Source: Ruminococcaceae bacterium UBA6845 (GTDB taxonomy: Bacteria; Bacillota; Clostridia; Oscillospirales; Acutalibacteraceae). Taken from it: 64,000 nucleotides of DNA. Positions 55,593 through 64,000 of this stretch are shown piece by piece. The stretch covers positions 52,208-116,207 of the forward strand of contig DKDP01000051.1 in the NCBI GenBank assembly GCA_002449395.1, written 5' to 3'. The position numbers were made by a program, and so were the translations under genes. The notes beneath the pieces were generated by a model. That model saw nothing but the letters and a program-made list of their open reading frames with translations, was not told where the DNA came from and did no database searches. Each line of letters begins with the position of its first letter. Within the stretch, counting starts at the first letter, position 1.

Positions 55593-58124
55593 TTAGCTTT
55601 CGTTAGTCTCTTTATTTTCCTCTGTCTCACCCTCTACGGTTTCCTCTGTGGGAGTTTCTTCTTCCTCGTCCTTTTCAACGGGAGTGAGTGTTACAATTTT
55701 TTCGCCCTCGGAAACTCTCATTACACGAACGCCCTTTGACGGACGGGCAAATTTGCTGATTCCGTCTGCGGGAATACGAATGATGATTCCGTCGGAGGAG
55801 ATGAGGATGATGTCATTGTCGTCGCTTACAGATGTAACTGCGGCGACATCGCCGTTCTTTTCTGTGTGATAGTTGATGAGACCCTTACCGCCTCTGGACT
55901 GAACACGGTAATTGTCAAAGTCGCTGATACGTCCGAAGCCTGTTTCGCTGACGGTGAGGATGGACTTGCCCTCCTCAACTGTCGCAACGCCGATAACCTC
56001 GTCGCCCTCGCTGAGTTCGATTGCCTTAACTCCTCGTGCGGTTCTGCCGATCGGTCGTGCGTCGTTTTCATTGAAACGGATGGACATACCTTTCTTAGTC
56101 GCAACGATGATATCGTCGTTGCCCTTTGTCATTTTTACCCACGCAAGCTCGTCGCCCTCGTCAAGAGTGATAGCGATAACACCTGTGCGGCGGATATTGG
56201 AGTATTCGCTGACAGCCGAACGCTTGATGATACCGTTGCGGGTAAACATACAAAGATATTTGTAATCATCGCCGCTGCCGTAGTTCATCGAAGAAATTGT
56301 CTCTCCGTTTTCAAGCGGAAGCAGATTGACAATGTTCATACCCTTACTGGTTCGTGAGCCCTCGGGAATCTCATAGCCCTTGAGTCTGAACGTTCTGCCC
56401 TTTGAGGTGAAGAAAGCAATATGGTCATGGGTCGAAGCGGTGAACATCGTCTTAACGATATCGTCCTCACGCCTTGTGAGACCCTTTATACCCTTGCCGC
56501 CTCTGCGCTGAGTCTGATACTCCGACATCGGAATACGCTTGATATAACCAAAATCGGTAAGAGTAAATACGCAGGTCTCCTCGGGGATAAGATCCTCGAT
56601 ATCAACCTCGCCCGAGACGTTCATAATTTCAGTGCGGCGGTCATCGCCGTATTTGTCAGCGATCTCCATCGCCTCAGCCTTAACAAGGCCGAGGAGCTTA
56701 TGCTCGTCGCCGAGGAGTTCGAGGAACTCAGCGATCTTTGCCTTGAGCTCGGCAAGCTCGTCCTCAATCTTGATTCTTTCAAGACCTGTCAACTGACCGA
56801 GACGCATCTGAACGATCGCCTGCGCCTGAACGTCGTCAAGACCGAAGCGAGTCATAAGAGCTTCTTTACCCTCATTGACGCTCTTTGAATTACGGAGGAT
56901 ATTAATAACCTCGTCGATAAAATCAAGAGCTGTGAGAAGTCCTTCAAGTATATGTGCTCTGTCCTGAGCTTTTTTAAGGTCGTACTGAGTTCTTCTTGTG
57001 ACGACCTCTTTCTGGAAGTCGATGTAATTCTGAAGAATTTCTTTGAGAGTAAGAACCTTCGGCACACCGTTAACGATTGCAAGGAGAATTACGCCGAACG
57101 TAGTCTGAAGCTGTGTGTAGGAATAAAGCTGATTGAGAACGACCTGCGGATTTGCGTCACGCTTGAGGTCGATTGAAATGTGCATACCTGCCTTGGAGGA
57201 ATAGTCGTTGATATCGGAGATACCCTCGATCTTCTTATCCTTAACAAGGTCTGCGATGCTCTCAATAAGTCTCGCTTTATTAACGTTATATGGAATTTCG
57301 GTGACTTTAATTTCAAAGCGTCCGTTCTTTTTCTCAACTATCTCCGCACGGGCACGGACAACAATCTTGCCACGACCCGTTGCATAAGCGGCTCTCATTC
57401 CCGAACGACCCATAATAATGCCGTAGGTCGGGAAATCGGGTCCCTTGATGTGCTCCATAAGCTCGTCGAGCGAAGCATCGGGGTTGTCGATGAGACAGCA
57501 CATTCCGTCAATAACCTCACGGAGATTGTGCGGCGGAATATTCGTTGCCATACCGACGGCGATACCCATTGAACCGTTTACGAGAATATTCGGAAAACGG
57601 GAGGGAAGAACTGTCGGCTCTTTAAGTCTGTCATCGTAGTTTGTTGTGAAATCAATTGTGTCCTTGTCGATATCGGTCAGCATTTTAAGAGCCATTTTGC
57701 TCATTCTTGACTCGGTATATCGGTAAGCAGCCGGCGGATCGCCGTCGATCGAACCGAAGTTACCGTGACCGTCAACAAGAGTATATCTCATTGAAAAGTT
57801 CTGTGCAAGACGAACCATTGCGTCGTAAACGGAAGCGTCACCGTGGGGATGATAGCGACCGAGAACGGAACCGACTGTGTCGGCGCACTTACGGTAAGCC
57901 TTGTCCGGAGTCAGGTTGTTTTCGTACATTGTATAAAGAATACGACGGTGAACGGGCTTTAAGCCGTCACGCACGTCGGGAAGTGCACGGGAAACGATAA
58001 CCGACATTGAGTAGTCAAGGAAAGCCTTTCTGACTTCCTTGTTGATATCTACATTATATATAGTGGTATTCTCCAGATTTTCTTTGAAGTTTTCGTCCGG
58101 ATGATAACCGTCCTGCTTAGCCAT
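55593..58124 (-). CDS. gyrA: DNA gyrase subunit A
   Basis: 843 residues. SVIVSRALPDVRDGLKPVHRRILY opens the breakage-reunion domain; Tyr136 in AYRYTES is the DNA-linking tyrosine. QTRRGGKGIKGL is the GyrA-box that marks gyrase rather than Topo IV, followed by a six-bladed C-terminal pinwheel and an acidic Glu/Thr tail. In the quinolone-determining loop HPHGDASVYD, residue 97 is Ala where E. coli has Ser83, while Asp101 (Asp87) is kept. GGAGG precedes the ATG; 15 nt after gyrB. Confidence 0.98.
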   Translation of the reverse strand: MAKQDGYHPDENFKENLENTTIYNVDINKEVRKAFLDYSMSVIVSRALPDVRDGLKPVHRRILYTMYENNLTPDKAYRKCADTVGSVLGRYHPHGDASVYDAMVRLAQNFSMRYTLVDGHGNFGSIDGDPPAAYRYTESRMSKMALKMLTDIDKDTIDFTTNYDDRLKEPTVLPSRFPNILVNGSMGIAVGMATNIPPHNLREVIDGMCCLIDNPDASLDELMEHIKGPDFPTYGIIMGRSGMRAAYATGRGKIVVRARAEIVEKKNGRFEIKVTEIPYNVNKARLIESIADLVKDKKIEGISDINDYSSKAGMHISIDLKRDANPQVVLNQLYSYTQLQTTFGVILLAIVNGVPKVLTLKEILQNYIDFQKEVVTRRTQYDLKKAQDRAHILEGLLTALDFIDEVINILRNSKSVNEGKEALMTRFGLDDVQAQAIVQMRLGQLTGLERIKIEDELAELKAKIAEFLELLGDEHKLLGLVKAEAMEIADKYGDDRRTEIMNVSGEVDIEDLIPEETCVFTLTDFGYIKRIPMSEYQTQRRGGKGIKGLTRREDDIVKTMFTASTHDHIAFFTSKGRTFRLKGYEIPEGSRTSKGMNIVNLLPLENGETISSMNYGSGDDYKYLCMFTRNGIIKRSAVSEYSNIRRTGVIAITLDEGDELAWVKMTKGNDDIIVATKKGMSIRFNENDARPIGRTARGVKAIELSEGDEVIGVATVEEGKSILTVSETGFGRISDFDNYRVQSRGGKGLINYHTEKNGDVAAVTSVSDDNDIILISSDGIIIRIPADGISKFARPSKGVRVMRVSEGEKIVTLTPVEKDEEEETPTEETVEGETEENKETNES

Positions 58125-58139
58125 ATCTGTTTCCCTCCT

Positions 58140-60137
58140 TTATACATCAAGATTCTGAACGTACTTTGCGTTCTTTTCTATGAAATCACGGCGAGGCTCA
58201 ACCTTGTCGCCCATAAGGATCGAGAAGGTTTCGTCAGCCTCCATTGCGTCCTCAAGAGTGACACGGAGCATAATTCTCGTTTTCGGATCCATTGTTGTTT
58301 CCCAAAGCTGGATGGGATCCATCTCACCGAGACCTTTATATCGCTGAATGTCGCAGCCGCCGCCCATTTCTTCCGTGAGCCTGTCACGCTCCTCGTCGGA
58401 GAAAGCGTAAACGTGCTTTTTACCCTTGCTAACCTTGAAAAGAGGCGGCTGGGCGAGATAAACGTGACCCGTGTCAAGCAATGGTCTCATATATCTGAAG
58501 AAGAATGTGAGCAGAAGCGTTCTGATATGAGCACCGTCGACATCGGCATCCGCCATAATAACAACCTTGTCATATCTGAGCTTGTTTATATCGAAGTCCT
58601 CTCCGATTCCCGTACCGAGAGCGGTAACGATCGGAATGAGCTTTTCATTTGTAATAACCTTATCAAGACGTGACTTTTCAACGTTAAGCATCTTTCCCCA
58701 AAGAGGAAGGATAGCCTGGAACTGTCGGTCACGACCCTCCTTTGCCGAGCCGCCTGCCGAATCACCCTCGACGATGTAAAGCTCGGTGCTGTCCGCACTC
58801 TTTTCAGTGCAGTCGGCGAGCTTGCCGGGAAGTGAGTTGCTTTCAAGCGCACCCTTACGGCGTGCGAGGTCACGAGCTTTTCTCGCAGCCTCTCTCGCTC
58901 TTGAAGCATCAAGAGCCTTGGAGAAAATAGCCTTTGCGACGGACGGATTTTCCTCAAAGTAGGTCATCAGCTTTTCATAAACGAGTGATGAAACAATGCT
59001 TGTCATCTCCGTGTTGCCGAGCTTGCCCTTGGTCTGACCCTCAAACTGAGCCTCGGTCAGCTTAACGCTGATAACTGCGGAAAGACCCTCACGAACATCC
59101 TCGCCCGAGAGCTTTTTGTCGCTGTCCTTGAGTATGCCGTATTTTCTGCCGTAATCGTTGAAAACACGGGTCAGAGCGGTCTTGAAACCTGTTTCGTGAG
59201 TACCGCCGTCGATGGTGTGAACATTATTTGCGAACGAAAGAATAATTTCGTTGTAACTGTCGTTATATGCCATTGCAACCTCGGCGTATTTGTCGCCGAC
59301 GGTCGTTGAAATGTGAATCGGGGGCGTGTGGAGCGGAGTAAGCGCACGGCTTGTGTTGATGTATTCAACAAAGCTCGACAGACCGCCCTCATAGCAGTAA
59401 ACCTTTTCAACAATATTTTCGGGGTCTCTCGAATCCGTCAGTTTGATCGAAAGTCCTGCGTTAAGGAACGCAGACTCACGAAGACGTCTTTCGAGAACGT
59501 CAAAATCATACTCGGTTGTTTCGGTGAAAATTTCGGGATCGGGCTTAAAGCGGATAAGAGTACCTGTCTCATCCGTGTCACCGATAATCTTCATATCGCA
59601 TACTGCGTTGCCTCGTGAAAATTTCTGATAGTGAACGTGTCCGTCACGGGAAACCTCAGCCTCCATCCACTCCGAAAGAGCGTTAACAACGGAAGAACCG
59701 ACGCCGTGCAGACCGCCCGAGACCTTGTAGCCGCTGCCGCCGAACTTACCGCCTGCGTGCAGAACGGTGAGAACGACCGTAAGTGTGGGGATACCCATCT
59801 TCTCGTGCATTGCAACGGGAATACCACGTCCGTTATCACGGACGGAAATTATATTGCCCGGGAGAATCTCAACCTCAATGTGGGTACAGAAGCCTGCGAG
59901 AGCCTCGTCGATTGAGTTGTCGACAATCTCGTAAACAAGGTGATGCAAGCCTCTCGGACCTGTCGATCCGATATACATACCCGGTCTTTTACGAACGGCT
60001 TCGAGACCTTCGAGAACCTGTATCTGGTCGGCGCCGTATTCCTCGGTAACGACCGTATCCATAGCGTCGTCAAGCAGCTCTTCACCGCTCACCTCTGCCA
60101 CGGCAATTATAGGTTCATTTTTTTCTTCGTTTGCCAC
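58140..60137 (-). CDS. gyrB: DNA gyrase subunit B
   Basis: 665 residues. VLEGLEAVRKRPGMYIGSTGPRGLHHLVYEIVDNSIDEA is the GHKL ATPase start; GRGIPVAMHEKMG and GGKFGGSGYKVSGGLHGVG complete the ATP site. The TOPRIM part has EGDSAGGSAKEGRDR and MADADVDGAHIRTL with the Asp residues that bind magnesium. It drives negative supercoiling with GyrA. GTG start at 60137 with GGAGG upstream. An N-terminal acidic extension of ~35 residues precedes the usual start. Confidence 0.98.
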   Translation of the reverse strand: MANEEKNEPIIAVAEVSGEELLDDAMDTVVTEEYGADQIQVLEGLEAVRKRPGMYIGSTGPRGLHHLVYEIVDNSIDEALAGFCTHIEVEILPGNIISVRDNGRGIPVAMHEKMGIPTLTVVLTVLHAGGKFGGSGYKVSGGLHGVGSSVVNALSEWMEAEVSRDGHVHYQKFSRGNAVCDMKIIGDTDETGTLIRFKPDPEIFTETTEYDFDVLERRLRESAFLNAGLSIKLTDSRDPENIVEKVYCYEGGLSSFVEYINTSRALTPLHTPPIHISTTVGDKYAEVAMAYNDSYNEIILSFANNVHTIDGGTHETGFKTALTRVFNDYGRKYGILKDSDKKLSGEDVREGLSAVISVKLTEAQFEGQTKGKLGNTEMTSIVSSLVYEKLMTYFEENPSVAKAIFSKALDASRAREAARKARDLARRKGALESNSLPGKLADCTEKSADSTELYIVEGDSAGGSAKEGRDRQFQAILPLWGKMLNVEKSRLDKVITNEKLIPIVTALGTGIGEDFDINKLRYDKVVIMADADVDGAHIRTLLLTFFFRYMRPLLDTGHVYLAQPPLFKVSKGKKHVYAFSDEERDRLTEEMGGGCDIQRYKGLGEMDPIQLWETTMDPKTRIMLRVTLEDAMEADETFSILMGDKVEPRRDFIEKNAKYVQNLDV

Positions 60138-60139
60138 GG

Positions 60140-61009
60140 TTAATTACCTCCGTTCAGTGTGTTCATAAAAGACGGCATCTTTTTCTGCTTCTTGGGCTTG
60201 TAAAGAGGCGGATGCTCGAGCTTTGCCCTTACCGATGATTTTCTGAGCAACTTGTTTGTCTCAATAACGGAAAGAGTCATATCGTCCATATAGTCAACGC
60301 AGTTTGCAAGGAGCTTTTCGTCGTCATAGAGCGATCCGAGAATTGTAACAACGATGATGCTCTGAACCTGATTCGTGCCGTCGTTATAGATCTCGTTGAA
60401 CATATTGAAGAGCTTTCTCATCTGGATCGGATCGTTGCGCTGAACGGTCTCACGAACCTTTGCGTTACCGTAGTTGAGGAAGAAATCGTCGGCAAGAAAC
60501 TCGCCGTATTTTGTAACGTTGGCTCTGTATATCTCCTTGAGTTCGGGATAGATTGTGACAAATCTGCTTCCGAGGGTGTTGGGATCGTAGTATGCCGCAC
60601 CGCTCTTTGCCTCAGCCTTTGAAACGGGCTGTGGGAGCTTCTTTGAACCCTTGTTCTTGTTTCCGTAGGTCTCGATAATACCGTCGCAGAAATCGTTGAC
60701 AAGATATTTGATATCCTTGCTGTCCGCCGTCTCGGGATTGAAGAGGGTCATAGTGATTTTCTTGTAGTCATCGTCAACAGCCTCCGCCGCCTGCGACTGA
60801 GCGCAGAGCAGGGAGATCTTTCCCTCAAGAAATTCGATCTTTGCGGATCCTTTCTTGCCGGTATATGTGAGCACCGAACTGCCGTTTTTCACGGCAACCG
60901 GAACAGCGCCCTTCTCGGTGCCGTCGGGGATCACAACGCTGAAGCCGTGATCGTTCATTGTGCTTTCAATGCCTTTCATTATCAAACCGAAAGCCTCGTT
61001 AAGTTCCAT
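60140..61009 (-). CDS. unknown protein encoded directly upstream of gyrB
   Basis: 289 residues, no signal or membrane segment. N-terminal half mixed alpha/beta (VLTYTGKKGSAKIEFLEGKISLLCA). A Lys/Pro-rich linker around NKNKGSKKLPQPVSKAEAKS leads to an all-helical C-half (KYGEFLADDFFLNYGNAKVRETVQ, RKLFNMFNEIYND), ending in a basic YKPKKQKKMPS tail. No family recognised. It has the promoter, and gyrB starts 2 nt after its stop, so its translation should be coupled to gyrase. Such tight linkage makes a nucleic-acid or gyrase-related role possible, unproven. Confidence 0.82.
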   Translation of the reverse strand: MELNEAFGLIMKGIESTMNDHGFSVVIPDGTEKGAVPVAVKNGSSVLTYTGKKGSAKIEFLEGKISLLCAQSQAAEAVDDDYKKITMTLFNPETADSKDIKYLVNDFCDGIIETYGNKNKGSKKLPQPVSKAEAKSGAAYYDPNTLGSRFVTIYPELKEIYRANVTKYGEFLADDFFLNYGNAKVRETVQRNDPIQMRKLFNMFNEIYNDGTNQVQSIIVVTILGSLYDDEKLLANCVDYMDDMTLSVIETNKLLRKSSVRAKLEHPPLYKPKKQKKMPSFMNTLNGGN

Positions 61010-61062
61010 GTCTTTTTCTCCTTAAAATAAGCATAATTATACTACTGTACATAACAAGTAAG

Positions 61063-61091
61063 ATTATATCATATAAATAGTTTTTTGTCAC
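61063..61091 (-). promoter_or_regulatory. promoter of the gyrB-gyrA run
   Basis: Minus strand GTGACA (61086-61091), 17-nt spacer, TATAAT (61063-61068), about 50 nt before the unknown gene. Confidence 0.7.
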
Positions 61092-61141
61092 TATTTTTTT
61101 GCAAATTTGTATGGAGAAATATCATTGAAAGTCAATTTTTC

Positions 61142-61170
61142 TTGACTTGATTTGACTATTATGTTAACAT
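61142..61170 (+). promoter_or_regulatory. promoter of ddl
   Basis: TTGACT (61142-61147), 17-nt spacer, TAACAT (61165-61170). The ~115-nt leader holds an inverted repeat CCGCCGA (61196-61202)/TCGGCGG (61222-61228) of unknown role. Confidence 0.6.
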
Positions 61171-61293
61171 AAACTATTGTGTATAGGTATGGAAACCGCC
61201 GATTAAGCCTTGACACTTTTTTCGGCGGCTGATTTACAGTAAAAACACCGAAAAATACCTGTTAATAATACTTCATTTTAGGATGTGACTCCA

Positions 61294-62364
61294 ATGAAAA
61301 ACGCACTTATTCTTTTCGGCGGCGTTTCGAGCGAACATGATGTTTCGGTCGTTTCGGCACGCTCGGTAATCGAAAACACACCGAGGGATAAATATAACCT
61401 TATCCTTATCGGAATCACCAAGGACGGCCGCTGGCTCAAGTATGACGGCGATGCCGCAAATCTCCCCGAGGACAAATGGCTTGAGGATGAAAAGTATCTT
61501 ACTAAGGCTATTGTTTCGCCCGACCGAGAGGATCACGGAATACTTGTTTTCAACGATGGCGGAATCGAAAAAATTCATATCGACGTCGTTTTCCCCGTGC
61601 TCCACGGCAAAAACGGCGAGGACGGAACGATTCAGGGCTTTCTCCAGCTTGCAGGTATTCCGTTTGTCGGCTGTGATATGCTTTCTTCCGCCTGCTGTAT
61701 GGACAAGGCGATGACAAACACGCTTGCCGATGCCGCAGGTATTCCGCAGGCAAAGTGGCTCGGCTTCAATAAATATGAATATGATAAGAATCACGAGGAG
61801 TACAATAAAAAGGCTGAGAATTATCTCGGATTCCCGATTTTTGTTAAGCCGGCAAACGCAGGCTCATCGGTCGGCGTAACCAAGGCTGTTGACGCCGATA
61901 CGCTCAAAAAGGCTATTGACAAGGCTTTCAAAGAGGACAGCAAAATCGTCCTTGAAGAGGGAGTCGACGGTATGGAGGTTGAGTGCGCAGTTCTCGGCAA
62001 CGAAGAGCCGATAGCTTCAATCTGCGGCGAGATTGTTCCCTGCAACGATTTCTATGATTACGAGGCAAAGTACATCAACCCGTCAAGCGAGCTTCATATT
62101 CCGGCAAGACTGCCGCAGGAGAAGATTGAGGAGGTCAGGACGGCGGCTTGCAACGCATACAAGGCGCTCGGATGCAGCGGACTTGCAAGAGTTGACTTCT
62201 TTGTAAGACACAGCGACGGCAAGGTTATGCTCAACGAGCCGAACACAATTCCGGGATTCACGTCAATCTCGATGTACCCGAAGATGTTCGCCGCATTTGG
62301 TATTCCCTACGGCGAGCTGATAGACAGACTTCTCACCCTCGCAATGGAGAAGTGGGGCAAATGA
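61294..62364 (+). CDS. ddl: D-alanine-D-alanine ligase
   Basis: 356 residues from the ATG at 61294. GGVSSEHDVSVVSA is the N-terminal loop, HGKNGEDGTIQGFLQLAGIPFVG the central signature, PIFVKPANAGSSVGVTKA the ATP-grasp loop and MLNEPNTIPGFTSISMYPKMF the C-terminal active-site block. The substrate-2 loop ends in the Tyr/Phe-type residues of D-Ala ligases (KYINPSSELHIPA); this is the omega-loop region. It makes D-Ala-D-Ala for peptidoglycan. First gene of a unit with DUF1934 and argS (ATGA overlap with DUF1934). Confidence 0.95.
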   Translation: MKNALILFGGVSSEHDVSVVSARSVIENTPRDKYNLILIGITKDGRWLKYDGDAANLPEDKWLEDEKYLTKAIVSPDREDHGILVFNDGGIEKIHIDVVFPVLHGKNGEDGTIQGFLQLAGIPFVGCDMLSSACCMDKAMTNTLADAAGIPQAKWLGFNKYEYDKNHEEYNKKAENYLGFPIFVKPANAGSSVGVTKAVDADTLKKAIDKAFKEDSKIVLEEGVDGMEVECAVLGNEEPIASICGEIVPCNDFYDYEAKYINPSSELHIPARLPQEKIEEVRTAACNAYKALGCSGLARVDFFVRHSDGKVMLNEPNTIPGFTSISMYPKMFAAFGIPYGELIDRLLTLAMEKWGK

Positions 62365-62777
62365 ATTGTCTGATCAATATCCACGATATGCACCTGACCG
62401 ACGGCAAGCCTGAACGCTCGGAGATGATAACAAATGCCGAAATAGAGGGCACTGCCGCACATTATACCGTGAAATACGACGAGCCGTCCGATGAGATGAA
62501 AGGCTGTAAAACCACAATAAGAGTGGTTGACGGAGCAAGCGTTGAAATTGTCCGTGAGGGCGCATATAACACGGTGATGAAGATCGAAAAGGGCAGGCGC
62601 AATATCTGTTGCTATTCAACGCCCGTGGGAAATATTTTTATGGGAATTTCCGCAAATGCAGTGACTTCGGAATTTGTCAACGGAAAGCTCCGAAAGCTCG
62701 ATTTTGCATATGAGCTCGACGCTGACGGAACGCTCCTGAGCAAGAACAGAATCAGGATAACGTTGGAGAGAAAATAG
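62361..62777 (+). CDS. DUF1934 beta-barrel protein (YwiB-like)
   Basis: 138 residues from the ATG at 62361, overlapping the ddl stop (ATGA). An all-beta protein: IEGTAAHYTVKYDEPS, TTIRVVDGASVEIVREG and ISANAVTSEFVNGKLRKLDFAYELDADG match the lipocalin-like DUF1934 (YwiB) family. In Bacillus ywiB is also next to argS. The role is unknown; a calycin-like barrel could bind a small ligand. Confidence 0.88.
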   Translation: MNCLINIHDMHLTDGKPERSEMITNAEIEGTAAHYTVKYDEPSDEMKGCKTTIRVVDGASVEIVREGAYNTVMKIEKGRRNICCYSTPVGNIFMGISANAVTSEFVNGKLRKLDFAYELDADGTLLSKNRIRITLERK

Positions 62778-62855
62778 ATTTTAGATGTTAGATTGAAGAC
62801 ATTAGAGATATGTTTTAAAAAATAACAATTCCTCAAACCGAAAGGAATGATGTAA

Positions 62856-64000
62856 ATGTCATATATAGTAAACAAGGTTCAGGATGACCTGAAAAAAATA
62901 ATTGCCGACGCCGCCGCAAAGGCTGCGGAAAACGGCACGCTTGCCGCCGAACCGACGGGAGCATTCAATGTTGAGATTCCTGCCGACAGGGCAAACGGTG
63001 ATTTCTCAACCAATGCGGCTATGGCTTGGGCAAGGGAGCTGAGAAACGCTCCGAGGAAGATCGCCGACGCAATTGTTGCCGAGGCAAATCTTGACGGTAC
63101 CTATTTTGACCGAATTGAGGTCGCAGGTCCGGGATTTATCAATTTCTATCTCGGCGACCGCTACTATGCCGATATTCTCAAGGATATCCGTGCAAAGGGC
63201 AAGAATTACGGACGTTCGGATTACGGCAAGGGCAAGAAGATAAACGTTGAATTTGTTTCCGCCAATCCGACGGGCCCGATGCATATGGGTAACGCACGAG
63301 GCGGAGCTCTCGGCGACTGCCTTGCCGCAGTTCTTGACTGCGCAGGCTATGAGGTCAGCCGTGAGTTCTACATCAACGATGCAGGCAATCAGATCGACAA
63401 GTTTGCGCTTTCGCTCGACGTAAGATATCAGCAGATCTACAAGGGCGAGGATGCGGTTGAGCTTCCCGAGGACAGCTACCACGGCGAGGATATCAAGGTT
63501 CGTGCACAGGAGTTTGCCGATGTTTACGGCGACAAGTATATAAATGCCGACGAATCCGAGCGTAGAAAGGCTCTCGTTGATTTTGCTTTGCCGAAAAATA
63601 TTCAGGCGATGAAAGACAACCTCACAAAGTACAGAATTGAATACGATACCTGGTTCCACGAGAGCGTTCTTCACAATGACGGCGAACTTGCCGATACAAT
63701 CGAGCTTATGAAAGAAAAGGGCTTGACCTATGAAAAGGACGGCGCACTCTGGTACAAGAACATCGAGGTTCAGACAGAGCGCCTTAAAAAGCAGGGACTT
63801 TCTCAGGAAAATATAGACAAGCTCGAGCTTAAGGATGATGTTCTTATCCGTGCAAACGGAAATCCGACATATTTTGCGGCGGACATTGCCTATCACCGCA
63901 ACAAACTTGCCGTAAGAAACTTTGACACGGCGATCGACGTATGGGGCGCAGACCATCACGGCCACGTTGCAAGAATGCAGGGCGCACTCGATGCAATCGG
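62856..64000 (+). CDS. argS: arginyl-tRNA synthetase, 3' end cut by the window
   Basis: ATG at 62856 with AAAGGA upstream; at least 381 codons, no stop before the window end. The N-terminal Add-1 domain (VEIPADRANGDFSTNAAMAWARELRNAPRKIADAI) is specific to ArgRS. VEFVSANPTGPMHMGNARG contains the class I HIGH motif (HMGN), and VWGADHHGHVARMQGAL near the edge is the ArgRS block before the KMSKS loop, which lies beyond the window. It charges tRNA-Arg. Confidence 0.97.
   Translation, partial: MSYIVNKVQDDLKKIIADAAAKAAENGTLAAEPTGAFNVEIPADRANGDFSTNAAMAWARELRNAPRKIADAIVAEANLDGTYFDRIEVAGPGFINFYLGDRYYADILKDIRAKGKNYGRSDYGKGKKINVEFVSANPTGPMHMGNARGGALGDCLAAVLDCAGYEVSREFYINDAGNQIDKFALSLDVRYQQIYKGEDAVELPEDSYHGEDIKVRAQEFADVYGDKYINADESERRKALVDFALPKNIQAMKDNLTKYRIEYDTWFHESVLHNDGELADTIELMKEKGLTYEKDGALWYKNIEVQTERLKKQGLSQENIDKLELKDDVLIRANGNPTYFAADIAYHRNKLAVRNFDTAIDVWGADHHGHVARMQGALDAI

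Noticed and set aside
63006..63965. 319-codon minus-strand frame with hydrophobic look
   Set aside because: Antisense of argS; the plus strand has the full ArgRS motif set and a ribosome site.

Overview
The window reads as chromosomal DNA of a low-to-mid GC, endospore-forming Firmicute of the class Clostridia, most like the Ruminococcus/Oscillospiraceae group. The evidence is a complete spoIIIAA-AH operon, Gram-positive lipoprotein signals, ECF vitamin transport, DUF3793/flavodoxin and DUF4474/DUF4430 proteins typical of gut Clostridia, and Firmicute gene orders: hisS-aspS; ywiB-like DUF1934 next to argS; nusB-xseA-xseB-ispA-dxs-tlyA-nadK-argR-recN. Assignments rest on reading motifs and gene order; no database search was run.

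Layout. 1-745: edge of a gene that may be mfd, and a HAD hydrolase. 780-3820: AT-rich restriction-modification cassette with two DNA methyltransferases, an HNH nuclease and two small HTH regulators. 3970-8530: acyl-CoA ligase-like enzyme, a membrane-fused XRE regulator, tRNA-Pro(CGG) and an unknown membrane protein. 8531-12710: a gene-free stretch with nested inverted repeats, flavodoxin and DUF3793 behind a metal-regulator-like palindrome, an AraC regulator, an SGNH hydrolase, a tiny hydrophobic peptide with its own promoter and terminator, and ogt. 12716-20689: cobalamin-riboswitch operon. 20731-28064: rhodanese, MATE pump, MacB-like permease plus adaptor, and several small secreted proteins or lipoproteins. 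28069-44237 (minus strand): housekeeping run recN-argR-nadK-tlyA-dxs-ispA-xseB-xseA-tsaD-like-nusB, then a pseudouridine synthase, a UPF0210/ACT pair and YfhO. 44398-49080: spoIIIA operon. 49129-55564: small HTH gene, candidate 6S RNA, aspS, hisS, zinc-ribbon membrane protein, mgsA and a DUF6056-like membrane protein. 55593-61009: gyrA, gyrB and an unknown gene. 61294-64000: ddl, DUF1934 and argS (cut by the window end).

The most interesting block is 12716-20689. A consensus promoter and a cobalamin riboswitch with a terminator precede a small 'homing-endonuclease-associated repeat' gene interrupted by UGA. A large secreted protein with Big2 and transcobalamin-like domains follows, then a secreted beta-propeller, a complete ECF transporter (T, double ATPase, S) and a DUF4430 (transcobalamin-C-like) lipoprotein. 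I infer a Gram-positive corrinoid capture-and-import system whose surface proteins resemble the animal B12 carriers in fold family.

Other noteworthy signals: farnesyl-diphosphate synthase is in frame with an AT-rich signal-peptide/TM domain beside a cluster of MITE-like repeats. A 6S RNA candidate lies just downstream of aspS, as in Bacillus. A terminator-like hairpin sits in the leader of nusB. GyrA carries Ala at the quinolone-determining Ser position.
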